A DNA stretch of 64,000 bases from Actinoallomurus iriomotensis (lineage in GTDB: Bacteria; Actinomycetota; Actinomycetes; Streptosporangiales; Streptosporangiaceae), in assembly GCF_030269445.1 (NCBI RefSeq), contig NZ_BSTJ01000008.1, positions 496,001 through 560,000 on the forward strand, written 5' to 3'. Position numbers and translations under genes: made by a program. Each line of letters opens with the position of its first letter. The stretch's first letter is position 1. Positions 41,144-53,316 of the stretch are shown here, piece after piece. The notes beneath the pieces were generated by a model. That model did no database searches and was not told where the DNA came from. It saw only the letters and a list, made by a program, of their open reading frames with translations.

Positions 41144-42445
41144 ATGTCCACAGACACCCCCCAGCCTGCCGAGACGGTCGAGGACACCCCGCCCGCCGCG
41201 GACTCGGCCGACTCCGCGTTCTCCGCCGACACCCGTGTCCAGACGGTGTCCACGGCGTTCAGCGACTACGGGGCGCGCCTGCGCTCCGGCGACCTGGGCT
41301 CGCTGCCCGCCGTCTTCGGGCTCGCGGTCCTGGTCATCCTGTTCTACGGCCTGCGTCCCGAGACGTTCCTGTCCAAGCTCAACCTGGCGAACCTGCTGAC
41401 CCAGGCGATGCCGGTCGCGATCCTCGCGATGGGCCTGGTCTTCGTCCTGCTGCTCGGAGAGATCGACCTGTCCGCGGGCGTCGCGAGCGGCTCGTCCGCG
41501 GCGGTGATGGGCAAGCTGCTCATCGACGGCGGTGTGAACTGGATCGTCGCCGTCATCGCCGCTCTGGTGACCGGCCTGATCATCGGCGGGGTCATCGGCG
41601 CGCTCGTCGCCATCGTGCGCATCCCGTCGTTCGTCGTCACACTGGCCTTCTTCCTAGGGCTCCAGGGCATCGCCCTGAAGCTCATCGGCGAAGGCGGCAC
41701 GGTGCCGGTGCACGACAACGTGATCATCGCGCTGGCGAACAAGAACATGCCGGTCTGGCTCGGCTGGACGCTCGCGGTGGTGTGCGTCGTCCTGTACGCG
41801 GGCTTCCAGCTCCTGCGGCAGCAGCGGCAGGCGGCCAAGGGCCTGTCCCGGCAGCCGATGGCCCTCGTCCTGGCGCGCATCATCGTCATCGCGATCATCC
41901 TCATCGGCGCGACCGCCGTGCTGAACCAGAACCGGGCGCGCGTGTCGACCATCTTCCTGGGCGGCGTGCCGTGGGGCGTGCCGCTGGTCGCCGTCCTGTT
42001 CATCATCTGCACGTTCGTGCTGCAGCGCACCACGTACGGCCGGCACGTGTACGCGGTCGGCGGCAACGCCGAGGCGGCGCGCCGCGCGGGCATCAGCGTG
42101 ACGGGCATCCGGATGTCGGTGTTCATGATCGGCTCCACGCTCGCCGCCATCAGCGGCATCGTCCTCGCCTCGCGCCTCGGCTCGGTCACGCCCGACGCCG
42201 GTGCCGGCAACACGCTGCTGTACGCGGTCGGCGCGGCCGTCATCGGCGGCACCAGCCTGTTCGGCGGCAAGGGCAAGGCGCGTGACGCCCTCATCGGCGG
42301 TCTCGTCATCGCGACCATCGACAACGGCCTCGGCCTGCTGGGCGCCAAGGCGTACCTCAACTACCTGATCACCGGTGGCTTCCTCCTGCTCGCCGCGAGC
42401 ATCGACGCGCTGGCCCGGCGTCGCCGCTCCGCGACCGGCCGCTGA
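41144..42445 (+). CDS. xylH: Sugar ABC transporter permease
   Basis: Permease of 433 residues of the BPD_transp_2 family, with an N-terminal cytosolic Thr/Ala/Asp-rich tail (about 50 residues) and about ten helices. Characteristic motifs are LLLGEIDLSAGV, VTLAFFLGLQGIA, YGRHVYAVGGNAEAARRAGI and GAAVIGGTSLFGGKG. It forms the channel with XylG and receives sugar from XylF. Confidence 0.92.
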   Translation: MSTDTPQPAETVEDTPPAADSADSAFSADTRVQTVSTAFSDYGARLRSGDLGSLPAVFGLAVLVILFYGLRPETFLSKLNLANLLTQAMPVAILAMGLVFVLLLGEIDLSAGVASGSSAAVMGKLLIDGGVNWIVAVIAALVTGLIIGGVIGALVAIVRIPSFVVTLAFFLGLQGIALKLIGEGGTVPVHDNVIIALANKNMPVWLGWTLAVVCVVLYAGFQLLRQQRQAAKGLSRQPMALVLARIIVIAIILIGATAVLNQNRARVSTIFLGGVPWGVPLVAVLFIICTFVLQRTTYGRHVYAVGGNAEAARRAGISVTGIRMSVFMIGSTLAAISGIVLASRLGSVTPDAGAGNTLLYAVGAAVIGGTSLFGGKGKARDALIGGLVIATIDNGLGLLGAKAYLNYLITGGFLLLAASIDALARRRRSATGR

Positions 42446-42462
42446 TCCCCGGAAGCGATCCC

Positions 42463-43668
42463 GTGACGCGTCGACGCATCCGCGGGTCGACCCAGGACGA
42501 CGTGCGCCGGCACAATCTCGGCACGATCCTCACCGAGGTGCACCGGCACGGTCACCGGTCGCGTGCCCTGCTCACCGCGGAGATGGGGTTGAACCGGAGC
42601 ACCATCGGCGACCTGGTCGCCGAACTGACGGAGGCCGGGCTCGTCCTGCAGCGCTCAGCGAGCGCCCAGGGGCGGGCCGGCCGCCCGTCGCTGGAGGTGG
42701 TGCCCTTCCCGGAGGGCGTGTACGTCCTGGCGGTCGACCTGGGCGTACGGCACCTGGCCGTGGCGAGGGTCGGGCTCGGCGGCGACGTGCTCGACCGCGT
42801 CGACGTCGAGCCCGAGCGCGACTGGAGCGATCTGGACGTCACCGTCGAGGCGATCGCCGACACGTGCGACCGGCTGCGCCGGGCGGCCCCGTCCGGTGCC
42901 CGGTGCGTGGGGGTCGGGCTGTCCGTGCCGGGCGTGGTCCGGCACGAGGACGGTCTGCTCCGGTTCGCGCCGAACCTCGGCTGGACCGACGTGCCGTTCG
43001 GCGCTCGGCTGGGGGAGCGGCTGGACCTCCCGGCCGTGATCGCCAACGACGCCGACCTGGGCGCGCTGGCCGAGCACTGGCGTGGCGCGGCCGCCGGGTA
43101 CGAGCACGTCGTCGTGATGTCCGGCGAGATCGGCATCGGCGGCGGCATCCTCGTCGGCGGACGCCCCCTCCGAGGCCGGGGCGGGTACGCGGGGGAGATC
43201 GGTCATCTCCGGGTGAATCCCGACGGCCGGCTCTGCCGGTGCGGCTCGACCGGATGCCTGGAGACCGAGGTCGGTGCCGACGCGTTGCTGCGGGAGGCCG
43301 GCCGCCGCCCGGGCAGCGGCATGGACGCCTACCGCGACGTGCTGGCCAAGGCCGCCGCGGGAGAGCGTGACTGCGTGGCGGCCGCCGCCCGCGTCGCGAA
43401 CTGGCTCGGCGTGGGCGTCGGCATCCTCGTGAACACCTTCAACCCCGACATCGTCATCCTCGCGGGCCCGCTCGGTGAGCTGTACCAGGCGACCGCGGAC
43501 ACCGTGGCGGAGGCGGCCGCGCAGTCGTCACTCGTGGCGCCGCGCGAGCAGGTGCGCCTGGCCGCCTCGGCGCTCGGCCCCGACGCCCAGATCGTCGGCG
43601 CCGCCGAACTGGCCTTCGAACCCCTCCTCGAAGACCCGATCGGTACCCTCAGCCGTCATGCCGCCTGA
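42463..43668 (+). CDS. ROK-family transcriptional regulator (XylR/Rok7B7-like)
   Basis: Regulator of 401 residues. An N-terminal winged helix (RRHNLGTILTEVHRHGHRSR, MGLNRSTIGDLVAELTEAGL) is followed by a ROK sugar-kinase-like domain with AVDLGVRHLAVARVG, GEIGHLRV and zinc motif CRCGSTGCLE. It likely senses xylose or a derivative and controls xylFGH. The GTG start is 17 bp after xylH. Its end overlaps the Nudix gene by 11 bp. Confidence 0.92.
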   Translation: MTRRRIRGSTQDDVRRHNLGTILTEVHRHGHRSRALLTAEMGLNRSTIGDLVAELTEAGLVLQRSASAQGRAGRPSLEVVPFPEGVYVLAVDLGVRHLAVARVGLGGDVLDRVDVEPERDWSDLDVTVEAIADTCDRLRRAAPSGARCVGVGLSVPGVVRHEDGLLRFAPNLGWTDVPFGARLGERLDLPAVIANDADLGALAEHWRGAAAGYEHVVVMSGEIGIGGGILVGGRPLRGRGGYAGEIGHLRVNPDGRLCRCGSTGCLETEVGADALLREAGRRPGSGMDAYRDVLAKAAAGERDCVAAAARVANWLGVGVGILVNTFNPDIVILAGPLGELYQATADTVAEAAAQSSLVAPREQVRLAASALGPDAQIVGAAELAFEPLLEDPIGTLSRHAA

Positions 43669-44266
43669 GTCGCCGCCCGTCCCGTACGAGCCGGCGGACC
43701 CGAGGGCCCGGCTCGTGGCCCTGCTCGACCGGCTCCGCCCCGCCGACGGCACCGAGGCCGCGCACCGCCGGTACGCACGGGAATGGGCGGCCGGCGGCGC
43801 CCCGCTCTACCGGGTCCGCAAGCCGGACGTGCCGGCCGTCCACCTGGTCGCGTACTTCACCGTCGTCGACCCGCGCACGGGCCGTCTCCTGCTGACCGAC
43901 CACCGGGGCGCGGGACTGCGGCTGCCACCGGGCGGCCACGTCGAGCCGGCCGACCGCGACCCGTGGGCCACGGTCGCCCGCGAGTGCCGGGAGGAGCTGT
44001 TCGTCGAGGCGGCCCCGCTGGAGCCCACCGGCCGGACGCCGTTCTTCGTCTCCGTGGCACGAACGCGCGGCGCCGGCAGCCACACGGACGTCTCCCTCTG
44101 GTACGCCGTCCAGGCGCGGCCTGAGGAGATCACCCGATACGACACGCGGGAGTTCGCCGGGATCGGCTGGGTGACGCCGGGGGAGGCCCGCGCCCTGCCG
44201 CCGGCGACCACCGACCCGAATCTCGGGCGCGCCGTATGCGGCCTCACCACCCTTCTGGGAGCGTGA
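43658..44266 (+). CDS. Nudix hydrolase
   Basis: Pyrophosphohydrolase of 202 residues. The Nudix box is GGHVEPADRDPWATVARECREEL; note two extra residues before the Arg-Glu core compared with the usual spacing, as in some longer actinobacterial members. An N-terminal helical domain (about 1-60) precedes it. The start lies inside the ROK gene end, suggesting coupling. The substrate is unknown. Confidence 0.85.
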   Translation: MPPESPPVPYEPADPRARLVALLDRLRPADGTEAAHRRYAREWAAGGAPLYRVRKPDVPAVHLVAYFTVVDPRTGRLLLTDHRGAGLRLPPGGHVEPADRDPWATVARECREELFVEAAPLEPTGRTPFFVSVARTRGAGSHTDVSLWYAVQARPEEITRYDTREFAGIGWVTPGEARALPPATTDPNLGRAVCGLTTLLGA

Positions 44267-44395
44267 CCGGAGGGGGCTGACGCACAAGGGCCGCCGTCCG
44301 GTGGCGCGCGCCCACCGCGAACGAGGCTCGACCTCCTCGTAGGCCGGCCGCGCGGCACCGCCGCCCCTGCCCGCGCGGGCTCTCATGAGACCGCC

Positions 44396-45007
44396 CTATC
44401 GCCGCGCGATCAGGTGGCGGCGGGCGTGACGTATGCCCCTGAGGCCTCGGAAGGCGACCGCGAGCCACAGGCAGGCGAGAAGGGGGAGCACCACCCACCA
44501 GCCGCCGGTGACCGCGGTGATGATCAGGGCGACGAGCAGCAACGGGCCGAAGGGCCGGCCGCGCGGCGGCCCCCAGCCGTTCCAGGCGGGTCCCCACCCG
44601 CCCCGCGCCGCGGCCCAAGCCGATCCCCCGCGACCGACCGGTGGCCCGCCGCCCGCAGCCCAAGGGCCGTCATCCGCCTCGTCACCGGTGGCCGGGACGA
44701 GAGGCCCCCGGCCGTGCGGGCCCCAGCCGCCGCGCGGCCACGGCGCCATGAACCGGCCCCGGCCCCAGTACGCCGTCCCCAGCTCCCACGGGCCGCGCCC
44801 CCGGGGCCCGGTGTCCGTGGCCGCCAGGGCGCCGGGCAGGTCGCGGGTGATCGCCCGCAGATCGCCGACGGTCCGGGCGGACAGGGCCGCGGTCAGGCGT
44901 TCGTCGAGTTCCTCGCGGGTGAGGCGGCCCTGCGCGAAGTGCTCGTGCAGGGCCGCGGTCACCTCGTCGCGTTCCGCGTCGCCGACGCGGAGCTGCTCGG
45001 GGCTCAT
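44396..45007 (-). CDS. DUF1707 domain membrane protein
   Basis: Protein of 203 residues. The N-terminal DUF1707/SHOCT-like domain (MSPEQLRVGDAERDEVTAAL, HFAQGRLTREELDERL) is followed by a Gly/Pro/Trp-rich region and one or two C-terminal hydrophobic helices (FGPLLLVALIITAVTGGWW, VLPLLACLWLAVAF). Such proteins often sit beside PadR regulators. The ATG at 45007 matches the family start; an in-frame GTG at 45025 overlaps the padR stop. Confidence 0.82.
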   Translation of the reverse strand: MSPEQLRVGDAERDEVTAALHEHFAQGRLTREELDERLTAALSARTVGDLRAITRDLPGALAATDTGPRGRGPWELGTAYWGRGRFMAPWPRGGWGPHGRGPLVPATGDEADDGPWAAGGGPPVGRGGSAWAAARGGWGPAWNGWGPPRGRPFGPLLLVALIITAVTGGWWVVLPLLACLWLAVAFRGLRGIRHARRHLIARR

Positions 45008-45021
45008 CGTGCTTCGGATCC

Positions 45022-45624
45022 TCACTCGTCGTCGGCGAGCAGCCGGTACAGCCGGCGCCGCGTCTCGGTCAGGATCTCCCGTGCCTCGGCCACCTGGTTC
45101 TCGTCGCCGGTGTGGACGATCTGCATGACGGCCGCGCCGGTCTTGGCGGCGGTGCCCAGCAGGTCGCGCACGTCGTCGCGTACGTCGGAGGTCATCGCCT
45201 CCCAGGGGGCGTTCACCTCGTCCGGGTGGGCCTCCGCATACGCCCGTCCGCTGTCGGACAGGCGGAACGTGCGGCGGCCCTCCTGCTCCTCGGCCTCGAT
45301 CAGCCCCTCATCGGTGAGCTGCTGGAGCGCGGGGTAGACGGCACCGGGGCTCGGCCGCCACTCGCCGTCGCTGCGCTCCTCGATCTCCTGGATGAGCTGG
45401 TAGCCGTTGCGAGGCTCCTCGGCGAGCAGCGCCAGGATCGCCGCCCGCACGTTGCCCCGGCGGGCCTTGCCCCGGCGTCCTCCCCACGGCGGCGGACCGC
45501 CGAACGGCCCCCCGACCGGACCGGGGAACGGGCCGCCGAACGGGCCGGGGAAACCGCCCCGCCGTCCGAAGCCTCCGCGGCGTCCGCCGCGCTGCCGACG
45601 TGATGCGTCTGATGTCGCGTGCAT
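45022..45624 (-). CDS. PadR-family transcriptional regulator
   Basis: Regulator of 200 residues. A Gly/Pro/Phe-rich N-terminal tail (about 1-55) precedes the PadR winged helix (VRAAILALLAEEPRNGYQLI, WRPSPGAVYPALQQLTDEGL, GRRTFRLSDSGRAYAE) and a C-terminal helical domain. AAGGGAG lies 9 bases before the ATG. A promoter with overlapping palindromes sits upstream (45675-45702), indicating autorepression. Followed directly by the DUF1707 gene, probably its main target. Confidence 0.9.
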   Translation of the reverse strand: MHATSDASRRQRGGRRGGFGRRGGFPGPFGGPFPGPVGGPFGGPPPWGGRRGKARRGNVRAAILALLAEEPRNGYQLIQEIEERSDGEWRPSPGAVYPALQQLTDEGLIEAEEQEGRRTFRLSDSGRAYAEAHPDEVNAPWEAMTSDVRDDVRDLLGTAAKTGAAVMQIVHTGDENQVAEAREILTETRRRLYRLLADDE

Positions 45625-45674
45625 GGTTCTGCACTCCCTTCTGGGATCAGTCTTTGATCCCTCGCGATACGACA

Positions 45675-45735
45675 ACGATATATCGATAGCGCTCGCTGTC
45701 AACAGGGCGCACAGATACCTCGATGTCGAGATACC
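45675..45735 (-). promoter_or_regulatory. PadR promoter and palindromic operators
   Basis: On the minus strand TTGACA (45697-45702), a 16-bp spacer and TATCGT (45675-45680). The palindrome CGATATATCG (45676-45685) overlaps the -10, and TATCGATA overlaps it further (to 45688). A second, imperfect palindrome with core CTCGA-TG-TCGAG, flanked by GATACC on both sides (45714-45735), lies on the aconitase side. CGATATATCG-like sites are typical PadR operators. Confidence 0.6.
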
Positions 45736-45897
45736 TGTGATACCTTGACGTCGAGAGAAATTCGCGCGGGAAGTTAGGTGAGCCTCAGTGCTCGCCGCCG
45801 TCCCCCGTTGCGGCAAGATTCGGAACGTAAAGACACCGCCCCCGCGCTCCGCTACGAGGGGGGATCCCGCGGCGAGCGCGCACGAGGAGGAGACGAC

Positions 45898-48654
<2,757 letters not shown>

Positions 48655-48680
48655 GCAGGTCTGCGGGAGTCCGGACGTGC

Positions 48681-48711
48681 GAAGGGCCGTCTCTGTGTGA
48701 GGCGGCCCTTC
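48681..48711 (+). terminator. Stem-loop terminator after acnA
   Basis: Nine-bp stem GAAGGGCCG / CGGCCCTTC with a 13-base loop, 27 bases after the stop. Confidence 0.7.
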
Positions 48712-48822
48712 GTGTGCGTCGTGAAACCGCGCGTGCGGAGGGTAAATTCATAGCTACCCTCAGTAATATGTGATCCATGGTCAGGTCACCGTGCCGCGCG
48801 CCTAGGGGGATACCGTTCGTCA

Positions 48823-49383
48823 ATGATGTCTCGACCGACCGCCGCCGAGCTCGCGGCCGCGAAGGACCGCACGATCCCCGACGTCGTGCCGCCCCGTGGC
48901 GGGGTGCTGCTCTCCGGCATCAACCCGGGGCTCTACTCCGCCGCGACCGGACATCACTTCGCCCGGCCGGGCAACCGGTTCTGGCCGGCGCTGCACCGCT
49001 CCGGCTTCACCGACCGGCTCCTGACCCCGGCCGAGCAGCACCTGCTGCCCTCCTACGGCCTGGGCATCACCAACCTCGCCGCGCGGGCCACCGCCCAGGC
49101 GGCCGAGCTGACGGCGGAGGAGCTCGCCGAGGGCGGGGCGCTGCTCGAGGCGTTCGTGGAGCGGCACGCGCCGCGGGCGGTGGCGGTCCTCGGCGTGACC
49201 GCCTACCGCACGGCGTTCGGCGACCGGTCGGCTCGCATCGGCCCCCAGGACCGCACGCTCGGCGGGGCGCGCCTGTGGATCCTGCCCAACCCGTCCGGGC
49301 TGAACGCCCACTACACCGTCGACACCCTCGCCGCGGAGTTCCGCGCGTTGCGTACGGCCGCCGATGAGCCGGTCACCACGTGA
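48823..49383 (+). CDS. mug: Mismatch-specific uracil-DNA glycosylase (Mug)
   Basis: DNA repair glycosylase of 186 residues that removes uracil or thymine opposite G. Motif 1 LSGINPGLYSA and motif 2 LPNPSGLNAHY match the Mug/TDG family, with the catalytic Asn in GINPG. TACCGT at 48811-48816 ends six bases before the ATG and no ribosome site is seen, suggesting a leaderless message. It overlaps the convergent idi gene by 11 bp. Confidence 0.92.
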   Translation: MMSRPTAAELAAAKDRTIPDVVPPRGGVLLSGINPGLYSAATGHHFARPGNRFWPALHRSGFTDRLLTPAEQHLLPSYGLGITNLAARATAQAAELTAEELAEGGALLEAFVERHAPRAVAVLGVTAYRTAFGDRSARIGPQDRTLGGARLWILPNPSGLNAHYTVDTLAAEFRALRTAADEPVTT

Positions 49384-49963
49384 TGGCGGGCGGCAGCAGC
49401 TCCGGCGACGCGGCCGGCCACGTCGCCGGAGCGCCCAGCGGCACGAGCCGTTCCATCTGCGAGCGGAACCACGGGGAGGCCGACGGATGATCGGCGAGCT
49501 TGACGCAGGCGTCCCAGTCGCGCCACTCGGCCGTCGCGACCTCCTCCGGGTGCGGCCGCAGCTCGCCGGCCGCGGCCGCGCGGACCACCGGGCACAGCTC
49601 GTTCTCGACCAGGCCGTTCGCCGCCGTCGCGCGGTAGCGGAACTCCGGCAGCACGAGCGTGAGCGCCTCGGTGCGCAGGCCCAGCTCGGTGGCCACGCGC
49701 CGGCTCACCGCCTCGCGGAGGCTCTCGCCGGGCGCCGGGTGCCCGCAGCAGCTGTTGGTCCACACCGAGGGGAACGACGCCTTGCCGTGGGCCCGCTGAG
49801 TGATCAGGACCCGTCCGGCGTCGTCCGTGAGATAACAGGAGAAGGCCAGGTGAAGGGGCGTGGACTCATGGTGGCTGGGCGCCTTGGGCGCCGTGCCGGC
49901 CGCCCGCCCCTCGGCGTCGAGCAACACGATCAGTTCGTCTGTCGTCACTCTCTGTTCGCTCAT
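49373..49963 (-). CDS. idi: Isopentenyl-diphosphate delta-isomerase, type 1
   Basis: Isoprenoid enzyme of 196 residues interconverting IPP and DMAPP. The catalytic Cys is in TNSCCGHP, followed by a Nudix-like GESLREAVSRRVATELGL, and the Glu region is VENELCPVV. TATAAA (49971-49976, minus strand) ends seven bases before the ATG. It is divergent from dxs, which feeds the same pathway. Confidence 0.94.
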   Translation of the reverse strand: MSEQRVTTDELIVLLDAEGRAAGTAPKAPSHHESTPLHLAFSCYLTDDAGRVLITQRAHGKASFPSVWTNSCCGHPAPGESLREAVSRRVATELGLRTEALTLVLPEFRYRATAANGLVENELCPVVRAAAAGELRPHPEEVATAEWRDWDACVKLADHPSASPWFRSQMERLVPLGAPATWPAASPELLPPAITW

Positions 49964-50046
49964 CCCGTTCTTTATATCCGATTGTTACGGCGCGCTACCT
50001 GAACTTCGCCCCGGACCGTCCGCGTCCCACCGGTTGGAAGCACCAC

Positions 50047-50052
50047 TAAAAT
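50047..50052 (+). promoter_or_regulatory. -10 element of dxs
   Basis: TAAAAT is 35 bases before the chosen dxs start, leaving a short leader that includes the GAGGAG ribosome site at 50072-50077. The -35 is weak. Confidence 0.45.
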
Positions 50053-50086
50053 CGGCATCCGCAGAGAACACGAGGAGATGACCCGG

Positions 50087-51979
50087 GTGACCCTACTTGA
50101 GTCGATCGAACGGCCCGAAGACCTCAAGCGCCTGGAGCCGGAACAGCTGCCCCAGCTCGCGGGGGAGATCCGTGACCTCCTCGTCTCAGCCGTGTCGACG
50201 AACGGCGGTCACCTCGGGCCCAACCTCGGGGCGGTCGAGCTGACCATCGCCCTGCACCGGGTCTTCGACTCACCGCGCGACCGGATCCTCTTCGACACCG
50301 GCCACCAGGCGTACGTCCACAAGCTGCTCACGGGGCGTCACGACTTCGGCAGCCTGCGCATGCGCGGCGGCCTGTCCGGCTACCCGAGCCAGGCCGAGTC
50401 CGAGCACGACGTCATCGAGAACTCCCACGCCTCGACCGCCCTGTCCTACGCCGACGGGATCGCCAAGGCGTTCCAGCTGCGCGGCGAGGGCGACCGGTTC
50501 GTGGTGCCGTTCATCGGCGACGGCGCGCTCACCGGCGGCATGGCCTGGGAGGCCCTCAACAACATCGCCGCGGGCAAGGACCGGCGCGTCGTCATCGTCG
50601 TCAACGACAACGGCCGCTCCTACTCCCCGACGATCGGCGGCCTGGCGAGCCACCTCGCCGACCTGCGCATGACCCGCGGCTACGAGCACGCGCTCGACCT
50701 GATCAAGCGCACCGTGCCGAAGACGCCGGTCGTCGGCGGCATGGCGTACGACGCCCTGCACGGCATCAAAAAGGGCATCAAGGACATCCTGCAGCCGCAG
50801 GCGATGTTCGAGGACCTCGGCCTGAAGTACGTCGGCCCGATCGACGGCCACGACGAGGCCGCCGTCGAGCACGCCCTCCGCAAGGCCAAGGCGTTCGGCG
50901 GCCCGGTCATCGTGCACTGCATCACGCACAAGGGCCACGGCTACGCGCCCGCCGAGAACGACGAGGAGGAGAACTTCCACTCGCCGGGCCTGTTCGACCC
51001 GGCCACCGGCCGCAAGCTCGCCAAGGGCGGCGGCCCCAGCTGGACCAAGATCTTCAGCGAGGAGCTGGTGCGGATCGGCGCCGAGCGGCCCGACATCGTC
51101 GCCATCACCGCGGCGATGCTGCACCCGACCGGCCTGGCGGCCTTCGCCGAGGTCTACCCCGAGCGCACCTACGACGTCGGCATCGCCGAGCAGCACGCGG
51201 TGACCTCGGCGGCGGGCCTGGCGCTCGGCGGCATGCATCCGGTCGTGGCGGTGTACGCCACGTTCCTCAACCGGGCCTTCGACCAGCTGCTGATGGACGT
51301 CGCGCTGCACAAGCTGCCCGTCACCGTCGTGCTCGACCGCGCGGGCGTCACCGGCGACGACGGGCCCAGCCACAACGGCATGTGGGACATGTCGATCCTG
51401 CAGGTCGTGCCGGGCCTGCGCATGGCGGCTCCGCGCGACGGCGCCCAGCTCACCGAGCAGCTCCGCGAGGCGGTCGAGGTCACCGACGGCCCGACGGTCG
51501 TGCGCTTCCCCAAGGGCCCGGCCGGCGACGAGGTCCCCGCGATCGAGCGCATCGGTGGCGTCGACGTGCTGTCGCGCTCGGAGGGGGGCGACGTGCTCCT
51601 GGTGGCCGTCGGCGCCATGGCGGGCACCGCCCTGGAGGCGGCCAGGCTGATCGGCGCGCACGGCATCGGCGTGACGGTCGTCGACCCCCGCTGGGTCAAG
51701 CCGCTCGACGAGAAGCTCGTCGGCCTGGCCGCCGAACACCGCCTCGTCGCGGTCGTGGAGGACAACATCCGTGTCGGCGGCGTCGGCGACGCGGTGGCGC
51801 GGCTGCTGCGTGACGGCGACGTCGACGTGCCGGTCCGCACCTTCGGCATCCCCCAGGAGTTCCTCGACCACGCCAAGCGCGCGCAGATCCTCACCGACAT
51901 CGGCCTGACCCCCCAGGGCCTGGCCCGCGACGTCACCGCCGCCATCTCCCGCGGCTCGGTCCTCGAACCCACCGAGTGA
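50087..51979 (+). CDS. dxs: 1-deoxy-D-xylulose-5-phosphate synthase
   Basis: First enzyme of the MEP isoprenoid pathway (pyruvate plus glyceraldehyde 3-phosphate), 630 residues, thiamine-diphosphate dependent. Motifs: [15 protein letters not shown], ThDP-binding [16 protein letters not shown] to NDNGRSYSP, and the transketolase-type [31 protein letters not shown]. The GTG at 50087 is chosen because GAGGAG (50072-50077) is nine bases upstream; the ATG at 50078 abuts it and cannot be used efficiently. A strong hairpin follows. Confidence 0.96.
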   Translation: MTLLESIERPEDLKRLEPEQLPQLAGEIRDLLVSAVSTNGGHLGPNLGAVELTIALHRVFDSPRDRILFDTGHQAYVHKLLTGRHDFGSLRMRGGLSGYPSQAESEHDVIENSHASTALSYADGIAKAFQLRGEGDRFVVPFIGDGALTGGMAWEALNNIAAGKDRRVVIVVNDNGRSYSPTIGGLASHLADLRMTRGYEHALDLIKRTVPKTPVVGGMAYDALHGIKKGIKDILQPQAMFEDLGLKYVGPIDGHDEAAVEHALRKAKAFGGPVIVHCITHKGHGYAPAENDEEENFHSPGLFDPATGRKLAKGGGPSWTKIFSEELVRIGAERPDIVAITAAMLHPTGLAAFAEVYPERTYDVGIAEQHAVTSAAGLALGGMHPVVAVYATFLNRAFDQLLMDVALHKLPVTVVLDRAGVTGDDGPSHNGMWDMSILQVVPGLRMAAPRDGAQLTEQLREAVEVTDGPTVVRFPKGPAGDEVPAIERIGGVDVLSRSEGGDVLLVAVGAMAGTALEAARLIGAHGIGVTVVDPRWVKPLDEKLVGLAAEHRLVAVVEDNIRVGGVGDAVARLLRDGDVDVPVRTFGIPQEFLDHAKRAQILTDIGLTPQGLARDVTAAISRGSVLEPTE

Positions 51980-51991
51980 CGTTCCGGCGCC

Positions 51992-52016
51992 GATCCGCCG
52001 GCCCGGCCGGCGGATC
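51992..52016 (+). terminator. Stem-loop terminator between dxs and the MFS gene
   Basis: Perfect 11-bp stem GATCCGCCGGC / GCCGGCGGATC with a CCG loop. It can serve both convergent genes. Confidence 0.75.
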
Positions 52017-52034
52017 GGGCCGTCCCGGCTTGGA

Positions 52035-53228
52035 TCAAACTGACCGATCGTCCGCGCGCAGCGTGAGCGCCGCGGCGACCGCGATGGCGGCTGCGGTGAT
52101 CGTCGTAGTCGCCGGCCAGCCGAACCGTTCGACGGCCGCCGTGCCGAAGGCCGTGCCGAGGCTTCCGCCGACGAAGTAGACGAGCATGTAGGCGCTGTTG
52201 AACCGCGCGGGCGCCGCGGGATCGATCGCCAGGATGATGCTCTGGTTCGCGACCTGCGCGGCGAACAGGCCCGCGTCGAACAGCGCCAGGCAGGCCAGGG
52301 CCGCGGCAGTGCTCGGGAGGGCGAACCCGACGGTCGCCGCCGCGGCTCCGGCGATCACGAGACCCACGAGGATCACGCGGCGCGCGCCGAGGCGATCGGT
52401 GCACATGCCCGAGACCCGGGTGGCGAGAATGCCGAGGAGTCCGGCAAGCGCGTACATGCCGATACGCTCCGCCGAGTACGAGTAGGGGGGCTGCGAGAGT
52501 GCCACCGCCAGCCCCGCCCACATCGCGCAGAAGGCGAAGAACCACAGGGCGCCACGCGTGGCCGCCGACCGCAACGCCGTGAACCGGACGAACAGCCCGG
52601 GAATCGACCTGAGCGTGGCGAGATAACCACGCTCCGGGCCTCCCCGAGTTCCCGGGATCACCAGCGGCAGGCCCACCGCGACGGCCGCGCAGGCCGCGGC
52701 GAACACCATGAGCATGCCGCGCCAGCCGATCGCCTCGGCGAGCCAACCGCCGACGATCCGGCCGGCGAGGATCCCCGCCGATATCCCGGCGGTCACGATC
52801 CCCAGCGTTGTCGCTCGCCGATGCGGGGACGCGAGCCGGCCGACCACCGAACTGAGGCCCGCGCCGACCGCCGAGCAGGCTCCGATCACGCCGATCACCG
52901 GTCCCAACGCCCATACACTGCCGACAACGGCACTCACGAACAGGGCGACCGCCAAGACGCCGACCTGCGCCGACAGCACCCGGCCCGGAGGGAATCGGTC
53001 GAGTAGCGGGACGAGCAGGCCGAGTCCGACCATGTAGCCCATCGGCCCGCACGCGAGAGCCACGCCGACGGCGGCGAGTGAGGCGTCCAACGAGTTCGCC
53101 ACATCGGCGATCGCCGGCTGCAACGGGTAGATCGTCGCTGTCCCGAGCGCGGCCGCGAGCGACATGAACCAGATGACAGGACCAGACAATGGGCGGTGCC
53201 GATCGACCCCGGCAGGATCAGTTCTCAC
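52035..53228 (-). CDS. Major facilitator superfamily transporter
   Basis: Efflux-type MFS protein of 397 residues with twelve predicted helices. The first helix is SGPVIWFMSLAAALGTATIY, motif A-like loop GRLASPHRRATTLGIVTAGI, and the family resemblance is to drug/arabinose-efflux (YnfM-like) permeases. The GTG at 53228 gives a normal N-terminus; the longer frame to 53462 adds 78 non-membrane residues. TACGGT (53235-53240) ends six bases before it, suggesting a leaderless message. Confidence 0.86.
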   Translation of the reverse strand: MRTDPAGVDRHRPLSGPVIWFMSLAAALGTATIYPLQPAIADVANSLDASLAAVGVALACGPMGYMVGLGLLVPLLDRFPPGRVLSAQVGVLAVALFVSAVVGSVWALGPVIGVIGACSAVGAGLSSVVGRLASPHRRATTLGIVTAGISAGILAGRIVGGWLAEAIGWRGMLMVFAAACAAVAVGLPLVIPGTRGGPERGYLATLRSIPGLFVRFTALRSAATRGALWFFAFCAMWAGLAVALSQPPYSYSAERIGMYALAGLLGILATRVSGMCTDRLGARRVILVGLVIAGAAAATVGFALPSTAAALACLALFDAGLFAAQVANQSIILAIDPAAPARFNSAYMLVYFVGGSLGTAFGTAAVERFGWPATTTITAAAIAVAAALTLRADDRSV

Positions 53229-53316
53229 GCGCCAACCGTAGGAATCATCGGCGCGACGACGCTGGCGGGAAACGGACGTCGACGTCACCGCGGTCCGGGC
53301 CCCTTCGAGGATCGTG

